Shown here one piece after another: positions 13,101-28,100 of a DNA stretch of 64,000 nucleotides (within the stretch, counting starts at the first letter, position 1; each line of letters starts with the position of its first letter). The notes beneath the pieces are model-generated. The model had not been told where the DNA came from and ran no database searches. It was given only the letters and a program-made list of their open reading frames with translations. The stretch spans positions 5,781,177-5,845,176 of the forward strand of contig CM028898.1 in assembly GCA_016801885.1 (NCBI GenBank), in the 5' to 3' direction. The DNA comes from Toxotes chatareus (taxonomy: Eukaryota > Chordata > Actinopteri > Toxotidae). Position numbers and translations under genes: made by a program.

Positions 13101-16100
13101 ATGTTTTACTTCCATATAAAGTGGTTTAGGTAGGTACAACATGCCTGCTGCCATTTGAGTTTATTGCCCAACAGACTTTATGGAAATGTTGCTGTGTTCC
13201 TTCATCTGAGCAATTACTTTGGTAAGCACAATGCAAATCCTTCAGGTCTCTAAATGTCTACCATTAAATTAAAATGGTATCTGAAGAATTCACTGCAGCT
13301 GTGATAGTGTTTTATACATCTCAGAGACCAAGTCATTTTAATGCACACGCCTAATAATTAAATATTCAAGGTTTGTGGCTGCTTGATGCTTTTTTATCTT
13401 TTTTTTAAATCTATTTTTAATTTCTCTGGGATTTTGATTCAAGTTAATTCTTTAAACGGAGAAGCCATTTAAAGAATTACTCAACTTTGTACCTCAAGTC
13501 CCTATGTCTGTGCATATATGAATGTGTGTGTGCTTTTGTACAGTCCATAGGCCTAAATGTAAGATTTTGCATGCACGGCTTTGAGTGCAAACAGTTCACT
13601 TATCTGCCTGTCTGCTCATCATGTTATTTCAGCATCACACTGAATTTCACCTTGCTGTACTTGAGTTATTTAGTCCAGCCGTATGTTTGTATTGATTTTA
13701 ATCTCCACTCTCAATACATCCCCCACTGCCAGCCACTTCCTCCCCGCCCATCCCATACTTCTTTCTCTCTTTCTCATCTTCTCCTCCTTTCTGATTGTGT
13801 ACATTGTTTCGCCAGGCTCTGTGTCGATCTAAGATCAACAGTTAAAAACCACCAATGATGTATAATTCATTCCACACAGCTTTGCCTGCACAACAGATTA
13901 CATTTAGTAATGAACTACCTCCCCTGATCCACAATATCTCCTGGTGCCTTGCTAACTTATAATGCATCCATGTTCTTATGCATGTGTGAAAACAAGCTAC
14001 ATTTTCTGTGTAATGTGTTGGTAAAAAGTTAAGCCAAATCTCTCTGGAGCGCTGCTTGATTTAGGAAGTTGTTCATACTTATGAAAAGCTTGATTAGTTA
14101 TTAACAACAAATAAGGTTTTTGAATCATTAATTATATATTTTTTATCATGTCATTATATATCATTACAGTATGTCTTTGTCATATCAGTTGTGGTACCTT
14201 CATGTGACTACTGTAAACAATTTACCTTTTGTTAAGCCTCGCCTACTAACAGTGATTGTTGAGTCATAGCTTAACAACTATTCCTGCCCTGGGACCGAAG
14301 GTGTAAATTAGCTATGCAGCTGGTGTTATGGTTGTATTGTGCATGGTCCCTGTTAAATAAACTAATAAACTAAACTAAATGGTAGCCCGTCAGACTTTGG
14401 ATTTCTGTGTGTGGGGTTGTAATACGAGAGATTCCAGTGGTCTGGTCCAGAGCTCTGGATTTTATGAAGTCTGTAGACGGTTTTACACGGAAACTGCAGC
14501 AATAAAGGGCAACTGGGAATTGGTGACAGCTGAGTGAGGAGCAGACTGATGGCTTTGGATGGAAATTGTGTCACATTGTCATTTTGTAGAATTGTCCATA
14601 AAATCCTAAACAGGTGCACAGAGTGTCTTTTCATGATGCTGTGTGGCTGATCAATAATACTGATTAAATCCTGTTTTGACACAGGTTGTCATGAGTGACA
14701 AACCCTATGGTGCAGCGTAAGAGACTACTGTGTACCTACAGTGTTAATTCTATGCGGAACTTTGTGAATAGCCTCGTGTTATTGCTGCTACTAGCTGCAG
14801 CCAGCAAGCCTGGAGTAAATGTTTTAATACCAAGTGGTTGACTTCTGATTAAATTTGCAACACACGTCTTAAAATTTTATAGAATACTATCGGTTTAAAT
14901 ATCAAAATACATTTGTGAAACTGCAGCACAAGCCTGTTTTGCCAGCCACCACTCTGTCCAGAACCACCTTTACCATCCCAGCATTAGCTCAGTCCTAAAT
15001 TATTTATTGTTTTCTTATTGTGTTTACCAACTGACATCTCAGGCTTCTCCATCGCCACATCCACACTCCTACACTGTCTACCCATCTGTGGTGGATGGAA
15101 TTCCATGACTGCTACATCCACGAGCGGGGCCATCGCTGCAACATTTGTTTATAGCTGCGCTTATTTATTTTCTGGGATGAATTGCTAACAGCAGGCACAG
15201 GCCACACAGGTTGATGGAGGTAATAAGCAGGGGAGGGAAGAAGGAAGCAGGAAACAAGAGAGGAGAGGGAGAGACAGAGACAGTGAGTGATACTAGCTTA
15301 ACCGTGTTTTTATGGAGGATAATTTTCCTCCCCAGAAGGCAGTGATTGGCATTAATTACCTAACAGGTGCTAACAGCGATGAATCTCGTAATTAACCAGT
15401 TTAGATTTAGTTCATTTGGGAAGACATGAGTATGAGGCAGTGGGTGCAGAAGTGTTTGTGTGTGTGATTGCATGCATAATAAAACAAAAACAGAGGTGAG
15501 AGATAAAGTGGAAGATAATGTCAGAGAGAAATATACAATATTCATGTAAGGTAAGAATGCATGCACATGTGTGTGTATTTCTAAGCCTGTGCTGTCCTTC
15601 TATCCTTTTGGTGCCTGTTTCAGGTATAGAACTCCAGACTAAGAATTTCCTTAGTCTCTATTTCAGTGTGGGATATCAGTGACTCATTTTTGTCTGAATG
15701 CAGTTGAGGAGGCATTTCCACCAGGAGAAAAATACATTTCCATGGGAAACCCCTCATCAGTCTGCAGATACTACTGCTGTATACAGTATAACCTAATGCA
15801 AAGACTAGAGTGTTGCTTTGGAGCTACACTGAGATGTTGATTGATTAAGTGTACATATTTCTAGTAGTTCATTGCATGTTGTTTGGCCTTGCAGAGCAGA
15901 GAGAGTGTTTTGTCTGTGCGTGGAATATAGAAGATGGTTGTACAAATATTATACTTTACCATGTAAAAATGGACCCTTCCACAACATTGGCAACCAGGGC
16001 TGCAACTAATGATTATTTTCAACATTGATTAAGAAAATACTCTCATTTAAAGCTGGGACTACAGAATCACCTTTTTTTCTTGAGAAATGATTGAGTCAAT

Positions 16101-19100
16101 TATCAAAATAACATCTATATATAATAATTTACCTGGTTTTGTTGGGTTGTGGTTGGCAGTTCTCACCATCTTTAATAGATCAGGGAAACATCTGTCTCAA
16201 GCCATGATTGCAAGCCTACCGCCAACAATCATGCCACATTCAAAACCACTAAGGTTATTAATTTGCCCTTTCCAACATTCAGTTACACTTACTGATTCGA
16301 TTACACTGACTAACACCAACTGATGCACGAAACACCTGTCTTCCACACACATGCAGTCACGTGACATATAACTTGTTAGAACATACAATCTGTGTCAAGG
16401 CAGAGATTGTTCCAAATAAACTGGCAGCTCAAGAGAAATGTAGCCAACTGTTTGTCCCCTCCGTGCCTCTCGCTCAGGGCTCTGGGTTAGTTTTGGAGGG
16501 CTGCTGGCAGCGCAGGCAGCGCCCAGCGGGATAAGGTGGTGGTAGTGGGGGGGTCGTCCATATGGGGATTTCCTTATGACCCATTTCTTACCCCCATGCT
16601 GTTGTACAGAATCCATCTCTCGCCTGCCTGCCTGCCTCACCCGCTCTGCAGCATTCGTCAGGGAGAAGGAGGTGTCTTTGTCTGCTCGCACTGGTTCCCT
16701 CACACTCCCTGTTGCCAAGACACAGAGCGGTGCAGAAGAGCCGACAGTTACATTGCCACTCTGCAGGACCACTGCCTTGCACGGACCATCACATGAATGC
16801 AATCAAATAGCATTCAGCAGACATACAGTACAGTATGTACATGACGCAAAAGCCCATGGAAAAATGAAGGTACTGACATGGAAAGAAGCTCTAAACTGTT
16901 GCACAAATGAATGCTCATCAGTGCAAACACCCATGTGCACCACATCATTAGAGAAAATGTGGAATAGCATGTAAACTCATGTAATAGATCTCCTCACATT
17001 CATCACTATATGCTACCATTTCCGTTGTTCTTTATACAATTTTTCCAGCCAGTGACTCTCTCACAAAGACACCCCAACACACAGGCACATTCACACAGAA
17101 CACTTTACACAGTACACAATGACGCACACTCACACACTGTACACTTTGCACCCTGCCAGTGCTTGTGTTCTCTTGCTTACAAATGGAGCGAGGCAGCCGG
17201 TCTTTCTTCAGTAACCTACTTTTTCTCTCCCCTCTCCTTTTTCACTTGCTCGAGTCGATTCCTGCAGCGTGGGCCATCAATAAGTGCTGTATTTAGTTTA
17301 TATCTCTAATAATAGAACGTCACTGAGGCATCTTTGTGGATGAATAGACGGGACCCCGGGTGGAGTGTGGGATTCACTCGCAGGCTAATCTGTCCCTCTT
17401 AGTGCGGAGATCCCTTGGGGCCTCTCCGAGTTTCCTGAAATAATATTCCTCTCCCCCCAAATTTGATATCTTTCATGAGCTGGAGGAAAGCAGGAGAAAA
17501 GTATCAGATGCCCCTCTGGATATGTGTCTGAGTGCAGTCCAAGTGTGCTGACCTGCTCTTTGAGCTGCAGCTAGACAAGAAGGGAGAGAGACAGGCAGAT
17601 AAATACTCAGGATGCTTTTGACAACAGATGGACTGGGAGAGCAGGGGATTGAGAGAGAGGAGGAGGCACAGAGAGAAAGAGAAGACAGATAAACAGGTAC
17701 ACAAATAAACAGGCACACAGATAAGAGTGTGTTGCCTACCATGTGCTGATATCAGACAGGCATATGGCAGCAAAGCAGAGGCAGGCAGAGACAGAGGGAG
17801 AAGAGAGATCACTCCAAACACCAACCCTCTCAATCTGGCCCTGCGGTAGCCTTTCACCCTCTAGTAAACTAATGCCACAACAGTAAAGCATCCAATCACA
17901 TTCACTTTAAGCAAATTATGCTTTCACAGCCCAGTAAGGAGCACACACAAACACACGTCAAAGAACATTTCACAGCCACGGTGAAGCAAAAACCTGCCAT
18001 CAGATTGCCCCCAGCGAGCGAACAGAAGGCAAAACCAGTGCTTTTAGCTAAAGGAGGAGAGGAGCATGAGACAGATTATGTACTTCACAGATGGAGCGAT
18101 GTGCAGGATGCAAGGCTATTCTGCTATCTCGCTTTGAGTTACTTCATCTTTGATGTGTTGTCTTGTGGTTTTTTGGGATGGAGGGGGGCACATGAAAGAG
18201 AAACACAGAGAGGGACTGATTATGATTAGAACGTTGTTGAGGAAACTTCTAAATTTCATAAACAAATTACGTCTCTAGATAATGATAAAGCATCATGCTA
18301 TCGAGCTGTTGTGCCTCGAGCCAACTCCAGAAAGTATGTAACAAAGGGTTATTTGTACTGTAGCTCTCTAGATGCACACCTGGAAGCCCTTTCTCTCCTT
18401 CTTCACCAAACAAACAAAAGCCTGTTAATTGCAGTCAAGGATTGATTAGATTGTTCTGATGCCACGTGAACTGCGTGCAGCTTAAGCTCTTACTGCTTTC
18501 ACTTAACGCTGCGGTCCGTCTGAATTGAGCAATTATTGTTGTGCATTTCTCATCCTGCTGCTGCTGGCTGCAGAGGGATGAGCATGGAGAGATCTGCCTA
18601 CTGCCCTGTCTTGTCTTCCCAGGCCAAGAAAAGCCCCTCACAGCTGTGCTCCGACACTTAAACCTGCCAGGGATTCAGCCCAAGGGCCAGGTGCAGCAGA
18701 CTAAAGCTTTTAAACATAAAGCTCCTTTTCAGCGGAGCCAGAGGAGCAGACTGTGGGTCAGAAACTGCAGGGAGAATAAATTCTGAGGTTACACTTAATT
18801 AAACACTATCAGCTATCAGAATCCTGCCTTCAGTCTGGCTCGTGTGTTATAACAGAGGCTGCTGGATTAAGTATTAAGGTGAGGACGATATGAGAGTTTA
18901 GCCTCTATTAAAAATAGATACCAGCTGTTTTCACAGCTTTCAACTGCATCTCATGGTCTTCATTGATGTTGTTTTAGGGACTTTTCAGAGAAAATATTTT
19001 TTTTTTAATATGGATCAAACTGGATCCTACATTTGTCATAATCCATCTGGGTAGTGTCTTTCATGTCCACTTTGTGTCCAAAATTCACACCTGCACATCA

Positions 19101-22100
19101 TAACACAGGCTTTCAGTTAAAATGTATTAGTATAAAAAATAACCCTGAGGATGTTGTCAGGGTTATACTCCCTCCAGAGCCACAGAAGACATTATACAAC
19201 TTTTCCACAGTCTAACTCCTTGTGACAATTAAACTGAAATGTGTAAAATCAGTGGAGCTCCCTTTAATTCTATTCCAATTCAAGGATACTGAGTACAATT
19301 GTGTATATTGGACTATTGCATTCCTTCAGTTTAAATCACATATGTTTTCCTTTACGTCTGTCATCATAAATACCATAACTACCTGACAGGCCCTCATAAA
19401 CAACCGCTGGAAAGCAGTGTCCTGCCTGTCTCTCTGCTGTTGTATCTGGGTCGGCACCGCTGACATGTTGTCAGAGGTGTCAGCCCCCCGTGGAGACACA
19501 CATCATTATCATCACCATCTCCCACTGCCTCCCTCCCTTATCTGTCTGTCTCTGTCTGTGTCTCTTTGTCTCTAGCAGTATGTTGCCCTCAGTTGATGGA
19601 GCGGCAGTCCCACTGCTGACTCATAACTCTGGGAAGAGGGGGAAACAGTATGGCCCAGTAAATGAAGGTGGCACTGCAGTGGTAGCATCCTGCCAATCAG
19701 GACGCTCAGAAACAACAAACGAGCTCTTGAAAAAAGAAACTCAGAGGGACAAGCAAGACAAAGTTAGAAAGGGGACAAACATGAAGGACGCTAACTTTTA
19801 AAACTGGCCTCTTTTTTGGGCAAAAATTCATAAACAATCAGGTCATGACTTAAAATGGAACATTTATCTGTGAGAGAGACAGAAGATCGTTGAGAAAAAA
19901 ACAATAGGCCCAGATGTTATTACGGATGCTCTGTTTCCTTGAGTGGTGCTCCATCATCGTGATGAATAAGGGTTCCTCCTTGTCAATCATGTGGTTTAGT
20001 GGAGCAGGTATTTATTTCTCTGTTTCCACTGTCTGCTTGTCTCTCTCTCGCTCTCTCTGTGGCCCGGTGACTGATGAGCTCTGTCACAGGGAGGAACACC
20101 CAGTCTGCAGCCACCGGAGATGACTGCCCCAGGCACTTATGGGATACAATCATGTGATAGACACCTGAATACTGGCATTTTAAAACACCAAGGAGAGACA
20201 ATTTCTTTGAAGTCTTTCGGGAGTCACAGGAAAACATGCTTACTGGCTGAAAAAGCATTTAGTAAGGAGAAACAAAATATTGAAATTTGAAATTGTTTTT
20301 CTCCTTTTCCGAAGTTCAAAATCTTAATACTTCACTACACAGAACTCACTTGAATAACTTTTATGAAAGCCATCATGAGAGGGGACTGCAGTTGCATCCC
20401 TAAACATGTACTCATGCACTCATATGTGTCTTGCTTTTCCACCTAATGTAGATTATACTTAGGATCTGATACACCAGATTGATATTGTGTCAGAGTCTAG
20501 CGTTATTAATGGGATTGGGATTTGGCCAGGTGTGACAATGGGTCCACATTAAATACAGACTCTTTGTCAATGTCGTTCAAACAATCAGTTATATTTATTA
20601 AGTTGTAGCTTTCAGCACCAAAGCCTCATGTTACCTTTAATAAAATAATCCCAATGAGTTCCACTCAATATGGTGCACAGATTTTAAATTTGGGAAAAAG
20701 AGAGCACTGGTTTGGGGTTGGGAATTGATATTGGCAACTACCCTGAGCTGAGGTATCTGTTAACTGGTAAGAAATAAAGTCAGATCAAATATTCCCATTC
20801 CCATCAATCATTATATTGTGAGCATTTTCCTCTGAGGTCATCATTTTAGCATTAAAGTTACAGTAGTATTGCACACCTTAATGCCCCTAGCCTGCCATGC
20901 CACTGATGTGTTAATCAAAGCATATCCTGCTATTACACTTTGCACAATGAGAAACAAGACCAGTGTGCTGCTGATTTCTGGTTGACTTGATTTCTTGGTG
21001 ATGTGAAATTGCAGTTATTAGACAGTACTTTGCAGCTTTCTTTCCAAACAACTTTTTTTTGCACACTCTGTTTTCTACCTGGTGTTCTCCCACACATCTG
21101 TCAGCACTCAGCAGAGGACTTATGGTTTTAAGCGTCTGATAAACAGGTCTTGTTATCCGGAGGTGTTATTTTGCATTTCATTTGGTCTGATGCCCTTCAC
21201 GTGTGAGTTGTTTCCATCCAGTTGTGCAGTGTACTGTAGATTCTTTTCTGTTTAAATATGAGTGTGAAGTCAGTTGCAATGACACATTACAATGCTGTTA
21301 CAATTGGCTGCCCCCATCTGCCACAGTTTAGGCTTGGATACAGATAAAAATCTGTAAGATAGCTATCGTTGTATACAGTATGCATTAGAGGGAAATTAAT
21401 GTTCAGAAGTGTCTCATGGGACAGTGATGGCTATTATCAGAACTCTTATGACACTGATACCGTACTTTTTTTCTTTATTGCCACATAGCTTACCTTTAAA
21501 ACACAACTCCCTTGGAGCAAGATATTTCTCGTTTAAACAGCTATCAGGTCTTTATAAATACCAGAGTGATATCTTGCTATCGATTCAGTGACTAGCTTTA
21601 ACAATGTCCTGTGAGACCCAAGTCAATTCATTGTCCTGTGACAAGACAATACAAGAGGGAGATAGCTGTCGAATCCTCCTGCAAATGCTCCACTGTGAAT
21701 AGGAGAGAAAAAAAAAATAAAGGAACAATAGAAATCGATAGCTCTTCAAAATGAGGAAGGTATGACGGAAGGCTGTAATCATAAAAGGGTGCAGCGGAAG
21801 TCATTGTGCTTTCAAAGGCTCAGGGAGGAACAATTAAGGGTAGATAAGCTATTCTTTCTGCTATCATTTCCTGCCGCCATTTCCCATGACAGACTTTTCA
21901 ATAATACGGTTTCCCTGCATCACATTCCTATCTGTTTAATGGTCAGCCCTCATGAGAATTACTCAGAGATATGTGATTGGTTTTGGAACAGAGTTGGCTG
22001 CACACATTTCTCTGTATCTCTCGAGCATTTCACGACACGCTCTCTCCGTCTTGCCCCCCCTCCGAGCTCTCTCTCACTATCTCCTCCTAAATGGGAGTGT

Positions 22101-25100
22101 ACTGAGGAGCTAATGAGCGAAGACAAAGTTAGCAGCATATGGTGATGATAATGAGATGAACAATGTTTGGAAAACAAGGCCATATATAAGACTGAGAACC
22201 TGACACATTGCTGTGGAGAAGACAGACACTGTTGCACGCTCAATGCCATACACAGCCTTACGGCTAAGCTATACAAGATATATTATTCATGACCAAACAC
22301 GCCCAAGTCCTTAAGGCACAAATGAATGCTGGTGTCAGTGACACGCCTTTAAAATAATAAGAGCTTCTTATCAAATTGCACATGCTTAGATTTGCCCCCA
22401 AGTGTTCATGCAAGTTCTCATTTTGTAGTTGTAAAACCTATTGTGTTGCTAAACAGCTGAGTCCTGCAATCTAAAGCAGCAGCTCCCACTGTGCTCAAAA
22501 CAAGATATATATTTTTTAACACTATTACCTATATAAAAGTGGATTTTGTTTAAAATTTTCATGCACTTGAACTGTCATATCCTCTGGCAAATGCAGCCTC
22601 TGGGGTGCAGGTAGCCCTGGTTGGGAATCACTGATCTAAAGGCTACTCAGTGACTTTTGAAGCACCTCTAAAATCTGTGAGCTGTTTGCTTGACTCTCAT
22701 GAAGCTGGCACTCTTTCAAGGTGTAAGCATCGGTGTCAAATAGTTTCTGTCTGTGAGCTTTTTGGCCCTTACACTTCAAAACTGCCACCCTCTGCTGACA
22801 GCACCAGCAGGTAGCAAGACCCATGGAGCCTCGGACATCTGTTCTTATCTTGCTTTCCATCTCTCTCTCTCATGCTAGTAAACTTTCTTGTTTATATATC
22901 ACAAACATCTGATGAATTTTCTCCCTCATGACCACTAATCACGTAGGTCTGACCAGTTCACTTCAGGCTCCAAACATACCATCTTTGCTCAAGCCTCCCC
23001 ATGAACTCATTCACCTTACAACCCTCCATACAAAGTGGATTTTACACCCGGCTCCTGGCGAAATTCCAGTGTGCTCAACAGTCACATAACTAGGCTTCTG
23101 CTCACTATGTGATCCTTGCTGTCCTCCATGCTGCAGGAGAGCGATATGGACCGAAAGGATGAAGTCAAGACATAAGTGGTGCTTATGTACTGTAAACAGA
23201 CAGAAGGGCAAATAAAGAGGAAGTGCTTGACTCCCGCCTCAAACAGGCTCACACATAACCTTCTTACCATTTTCAGTGTGACTAAATATGCATATGCAGA
23301 AAAACAGAGAGGACCCCACACACTCCTACTCATGGCGAAGGATGTGTGTACACTGTCACATGAGGGTGAATGATCTGGACAATTCAAGAGCTCTCACAGC
23401 TACAGAAGAAATACAGAAGACTTAATGCTAAGGAGAATGATTTTTCTAGTCTCAGGAAGCCTTTTTTTTTCTGGGCATGGCTTTCATACGACGGGTCTCA
23501 ACTAATATCACAAAGATATTTACTGTCGCTCCCATTTTCACAGAACAAAACATACAGCAGCTTTGGACAACTGTGCACGTCTCATCTTTCATTGTCAGGC
23601 TCTATTTACACAGGTTTTCATCGTAGGTGCAGACTTCTGTGTCAACATCTATTCAATGTCAAAATGTCTTGCTCGGCTATACCCAAAGATGACTCATAAA
23701 ATTGCCTTTTTACTAAACTAGAGCAAGTCGTTCAATAAAACGTGTGCTTTTTTGACAATGCCTGACAAAGCTGTTAGGATGTGACCCAGAACAAGCTATG
23801 AAGAGGCAAGCAGACACGTGAAGAATAAGTGGAGAGAGATGAACAGACAGACCGACAGAGCAGCAGGCAACATAACATAGGTTGCATAACAATGACTTTT
23901 TCAGTACAGTACAGCCGGCCTGCCTGTTGATATGTGGGCGCGGGTGACTGCGGGACAATGTGAACTCGCCGTGTGCTGCAGAGCAAATACTACATGAGAG
24001 AATACTGTTGCCATGACAAGAGAGAGGAAGAGAGAGATGGAGAGGGTTGAGTAATGACAGAGAGGCAGTTTTGCAGCTGAAGGAAAGAAGAGGGTTTATC
24101 CATTTGCAGAGTGAGGAGAAAGAGGGAATAATAGATGAGTCAGCTGCTTACAATTTTCAGCGCCGAATCAAACAAGCAGTGAAATTACACTGTACAGCCA
24201 GTAGCAATGGAGCCAGGCCAAGCATGAGATAGAAGCACTCCTACATACATGTGCTCTGGCTCTCTCTTGATGTCTCTGTCTCCCTTTATGTTTTTTCTTC
24301 ATTTTCTCTTGTACGCACACACTACTATACAGTACACATCAAGGGACAGAGTTGTATTGTTCCCCCCCCACCTCACACACACACACACTTTGGTGTGCAG
24401 CAGAGGAGAATATCTTCTTGTCTGAGACATGACAAAAGCACAGATACCGGTTCTGCCCCAGGAGGATTGCCTCTCGGCTCCATGCTGGATGTCTGGCTTC
24501 CCACGAGGGAGACAGTGTGGCTTTGAAATCACTCAGTGTTTTGGTGCTGTATGACTCTGCCTCTGCAGTGTTATGTAGTGCACACTCACGTTGTGCGTTG
24601 CTGACTGCACTGTCTGTTACCTGGTGGTCATAAGCTCATCATCCACATGCTGTCTCATCAGTGCAGTCACACTTACTGTAATCCTGACATTCCTGCACCA
24701 TTGCCCTGCAGTGTGAATTCATGTAAATGTCTTTTTCTTTAATGTTAAAAATAAGGTTCAAACTGTGGCATACATTTCAGACCAAATGCAATACTTTCCC
24801 CAACAAACCCTTAAGTAGTCCTCTATGATGACTTCATATAAATAAATGCCCAGTTTCCTCCTGTCAGTGACTCATGCAACGTAGCAATGATTCAGCCTTA
24901 AGCCAATTTACAGCCACTTTTACAATATACTGCAAATAAGTAGTGTTGTGAGTGGTTGAAAAAAATGATATACAGAAAGGGATAAATCTTTCATATTGGT
25001 CAGAAGTAATCTTGCACAGCCAGACGTCCATCTTGTCAAGCTCACAGAGGTCTGAGGAAAATCATAATAAGTGACCTTTAGAAGAACTGACTGTGAGACA

Positions 25101-28100
25101 GAAAACAGCCACCGGTGGAAACAATAAACCTGGATTGATTCAATTATAAGTCAAGCTACTGATTTCATATTTCAGTGGGGAAAAAAACGGCAAAACAATT
25201 CTTTCATTTAAGTTTCTGTACTTTTTGTGACATGGCATTAATTGAACATGACTCCCACTCAGCCAGCACTAAATATACGTTTTTCATTCTAACCCTAACA
25301 CTTCTGAATTAGAATTTTAGCTTGGCAAAATGTTTTTCTCATTTTTCACATGCAGATAAAAATGCACAGATGTTATAAACCAAACGCAGAATTGAATACA
25401 AGCTAGTTTGCTGTTGCATTAGTTGATCGCTCACCTTTGAGCTTGAATTTCCTTGTTGAGATGTTACTTTAGCTAGCACACTCTAGCACCCATTATACCA
25501 TCATTACAGACAAAGAACACAATGTCAAACTCAAAGCTCAACAATCAAGAAATAAAAAGAATGGTGCATTAACCTTCCTAAACCTTTCACCAAACAAGCA
25601 AGCAATGCATTAATCAGGGACAGGACAAAGATACATTCTCCTGAACAACTGCAAGAGCCAAGTTTTCAAGTTACCCTTAAATATTTGCTGATATGAGGAG
25701 CACTTTGATGCCACATGACTGAAAAGAAAGATGGAGAACCTAAATGAAGAAACCTGGAGGATATTACTCAACACTTTAACTGCACAAAGACTATAAATAG
25801 AGAAAAATGCCACATGCTAGGTGAACAATCTCCAAGAGGATTAAGATATCATGTTACAATACAATGTAAATGAAACCAGAATCTTGCAACTGAAAGATTA
25901 AGCTACTTTGTATGATGTTAACACTTGACTGAGCGTATTATTCATGTGAGCTGTACACCTATCTAGAGTATTTACAGTGGACTTGTAACTTAATGTGCTG
26001 TAGCTTCCCCAGTACCTCACACCTATGATTTTTTTGCAGTGGGACCCCTGCTGCTCCAATGCAGTCGCATTGAAATGAATGAAGAAGACTGCATATTTAG
26101 CCACTTCTTCTATTGTGTAAAAGCCCTCTTAAAGGATTACATTCCCTTACAGGATTAAATCCGCATTTGACAATAAATATGTTCAATAGCATCCAAAATG
26201 GCTACTTCAGGGACCACAGACAAGGTTTATTTCCACATCCTGTCACTGCTAAGAGGCTGGGCATCACTGTCTTGAAAATAATTCATGGCACGGCAGTGTT
26301 AGAGTCCATATAAGTGAAAGGCAGCAAGATTTAGAAGACTAAATTCCCAGGTGCAGGAGTTTTATTAACAGAGAAGACTAGACTGCCACTTTTAAAGATC
26401 TCAAGCATCATCAGTCACTGAAAATTATTCAACATGTTTTTAAGCGGTTGACAATATCTCCTACACGAGGTGGTGGTAATAGTTACTAAAAACTGCAGAT
26501 TATGTAATCAACTCTGTTTATTCATTTGTCTGTCATAAACACACACTATCTGCCAGACTGTCCACTTGGTTTTAAAATACATTTGGCAACATGAAATTTT
26601 GACAAAAAGTCTTTCCTCTAGCACCACCATCAGTCCAAGCTTTCAATTTTCAGCTGAACACACTGTGTCTTCTGGCCTTTTCCATAAACTCAATATCTTC
26701 TGCACATGCTCCCTACGTGAAGAGACCCACTGATTTTGTTGACCTCATGACCTTTCGCCCAGCACTTCAAACAACTGTCATCTCTCCAGAACTGCTTGGC
26801 TGTGTCAGCACAAAATAAGTGAGATTATGAGACTGGGGGAGGTTTCTGTTGGGCTCTACTGAGCCACGTTTGTGCCGGATTCCTTCAGTTTCTCGGATTT
26901 CTATCTCAATTTAGTACATTGATTTTTTTCAATGAGCTCTGAGTTGTTGTCTTAATTGTAGATTAGGATGTAGAGGGGTATTGCTGTGGGATTTGTTTGT
27001 CTTTATTCTCCATTTTGATCAACCCAAAACCTAAAAACAAAATAAGCTTGTAATTGTCATTACTGAATCCCAGCTGTATCCAATTTACTCTCCATTCTTT
27101 GTATTGTGCTGCTGTCCTAATCCTGGGGAAAAAAAAAAAATCCCAAAAGCTGTCGTGACCTTACAGAATCAGTTTGTTTTGGTTCAGGCACCGTGACCAA
27201 ACCGGCAGAGTTCAACTGCCACCCCCACCACTCCCACCGTCATCCTGACAGGAATCCTGGTGACAGCTGTCAGTCATCCAGGTGAATGGGTTCATGGCGT
27301 GATAAGTCATCCAAGGTGCTGTGTTTGTTTTAACTCTGAGTCTCTGAGTGCATGTGATCTCTTTTACTTAGATCACAATGCAGAGATGAGGGGGTTTTGA
27401 CAGAGATGGATCCTGGATCAGAATAAAGTAGTAGAGTAGAACAATAGGATGGAAGTAGTATAATGATTGGATTTTTCTTTGTTCAGTCTCTCAAGTCTGT
27501 ATGCGGCGAGGTGGGCAATTATTCATATTTTGGCTTAAAATCCTGTCATCTTTGTCACCCTTGTCAAGCTACTGAACATGTCAGGAGAGCTTACAAAGTA
27601 TTTCTGTGAAGCTTAAATAATTATAGTACTTTGTAAGCAAACAGGAGCAAGGAGAGAAGATTGTAGACTTTTTCCTCAGAGTTAATACTGGAGGCGACTA
27701 CAGGAGAATGTTAGTGTGATTCAAAGGGAGACGCAGTACACAGTATTAATTCTTGTCATGGTTTTTAGAGGCACTAGACTTGAACTGACCAAAAAAGCCT
27801 CTAAAGGGACAATTAGTATTGCAAGTTCTACTGACTGGAACACTTACACTTTTGTGTTATAATGTAATAAACAGCAGAAAATGCTCTTCCCAGAATGGAT
27901 ACAGAGGGTCCAATAAATCTACTGGTACACTTATTATAACCACAAGCCCTAACTCTGAGGGCACCGCTGCAATTTCTTGTATGAATCACCATCCTCGCTG
28001 AAAGCCTTCATGAGGCATTGAACTGCTTTTGAATTTGGTTCTTTTAAACTTGGTTTACTTTTGAAAATGAAGGCAAATTCAACATTTTTAACAGGTGCTG

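Larger units (their letters stand above)
9335..22468. other. Intron 2, middle part: noncoding
   Basis: Contains the inverted-repeat element near 10893-11200, a motif cluster at 15340-15420, an hAT-type end at 15995, and a dispersed repeat at 19137-19270, each listed separately. 9690-10130 is GC-richer with CA and CCACC runs and an open frame of 201 codons (9788-10393) that has no recognisable domain. 11990-12060 and 17580-17700 are purine-rich. 17330-17470 and 18430-18600 look unique and may be conserved. No exon or RNA gene was recognised. Confidence 0.5.
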
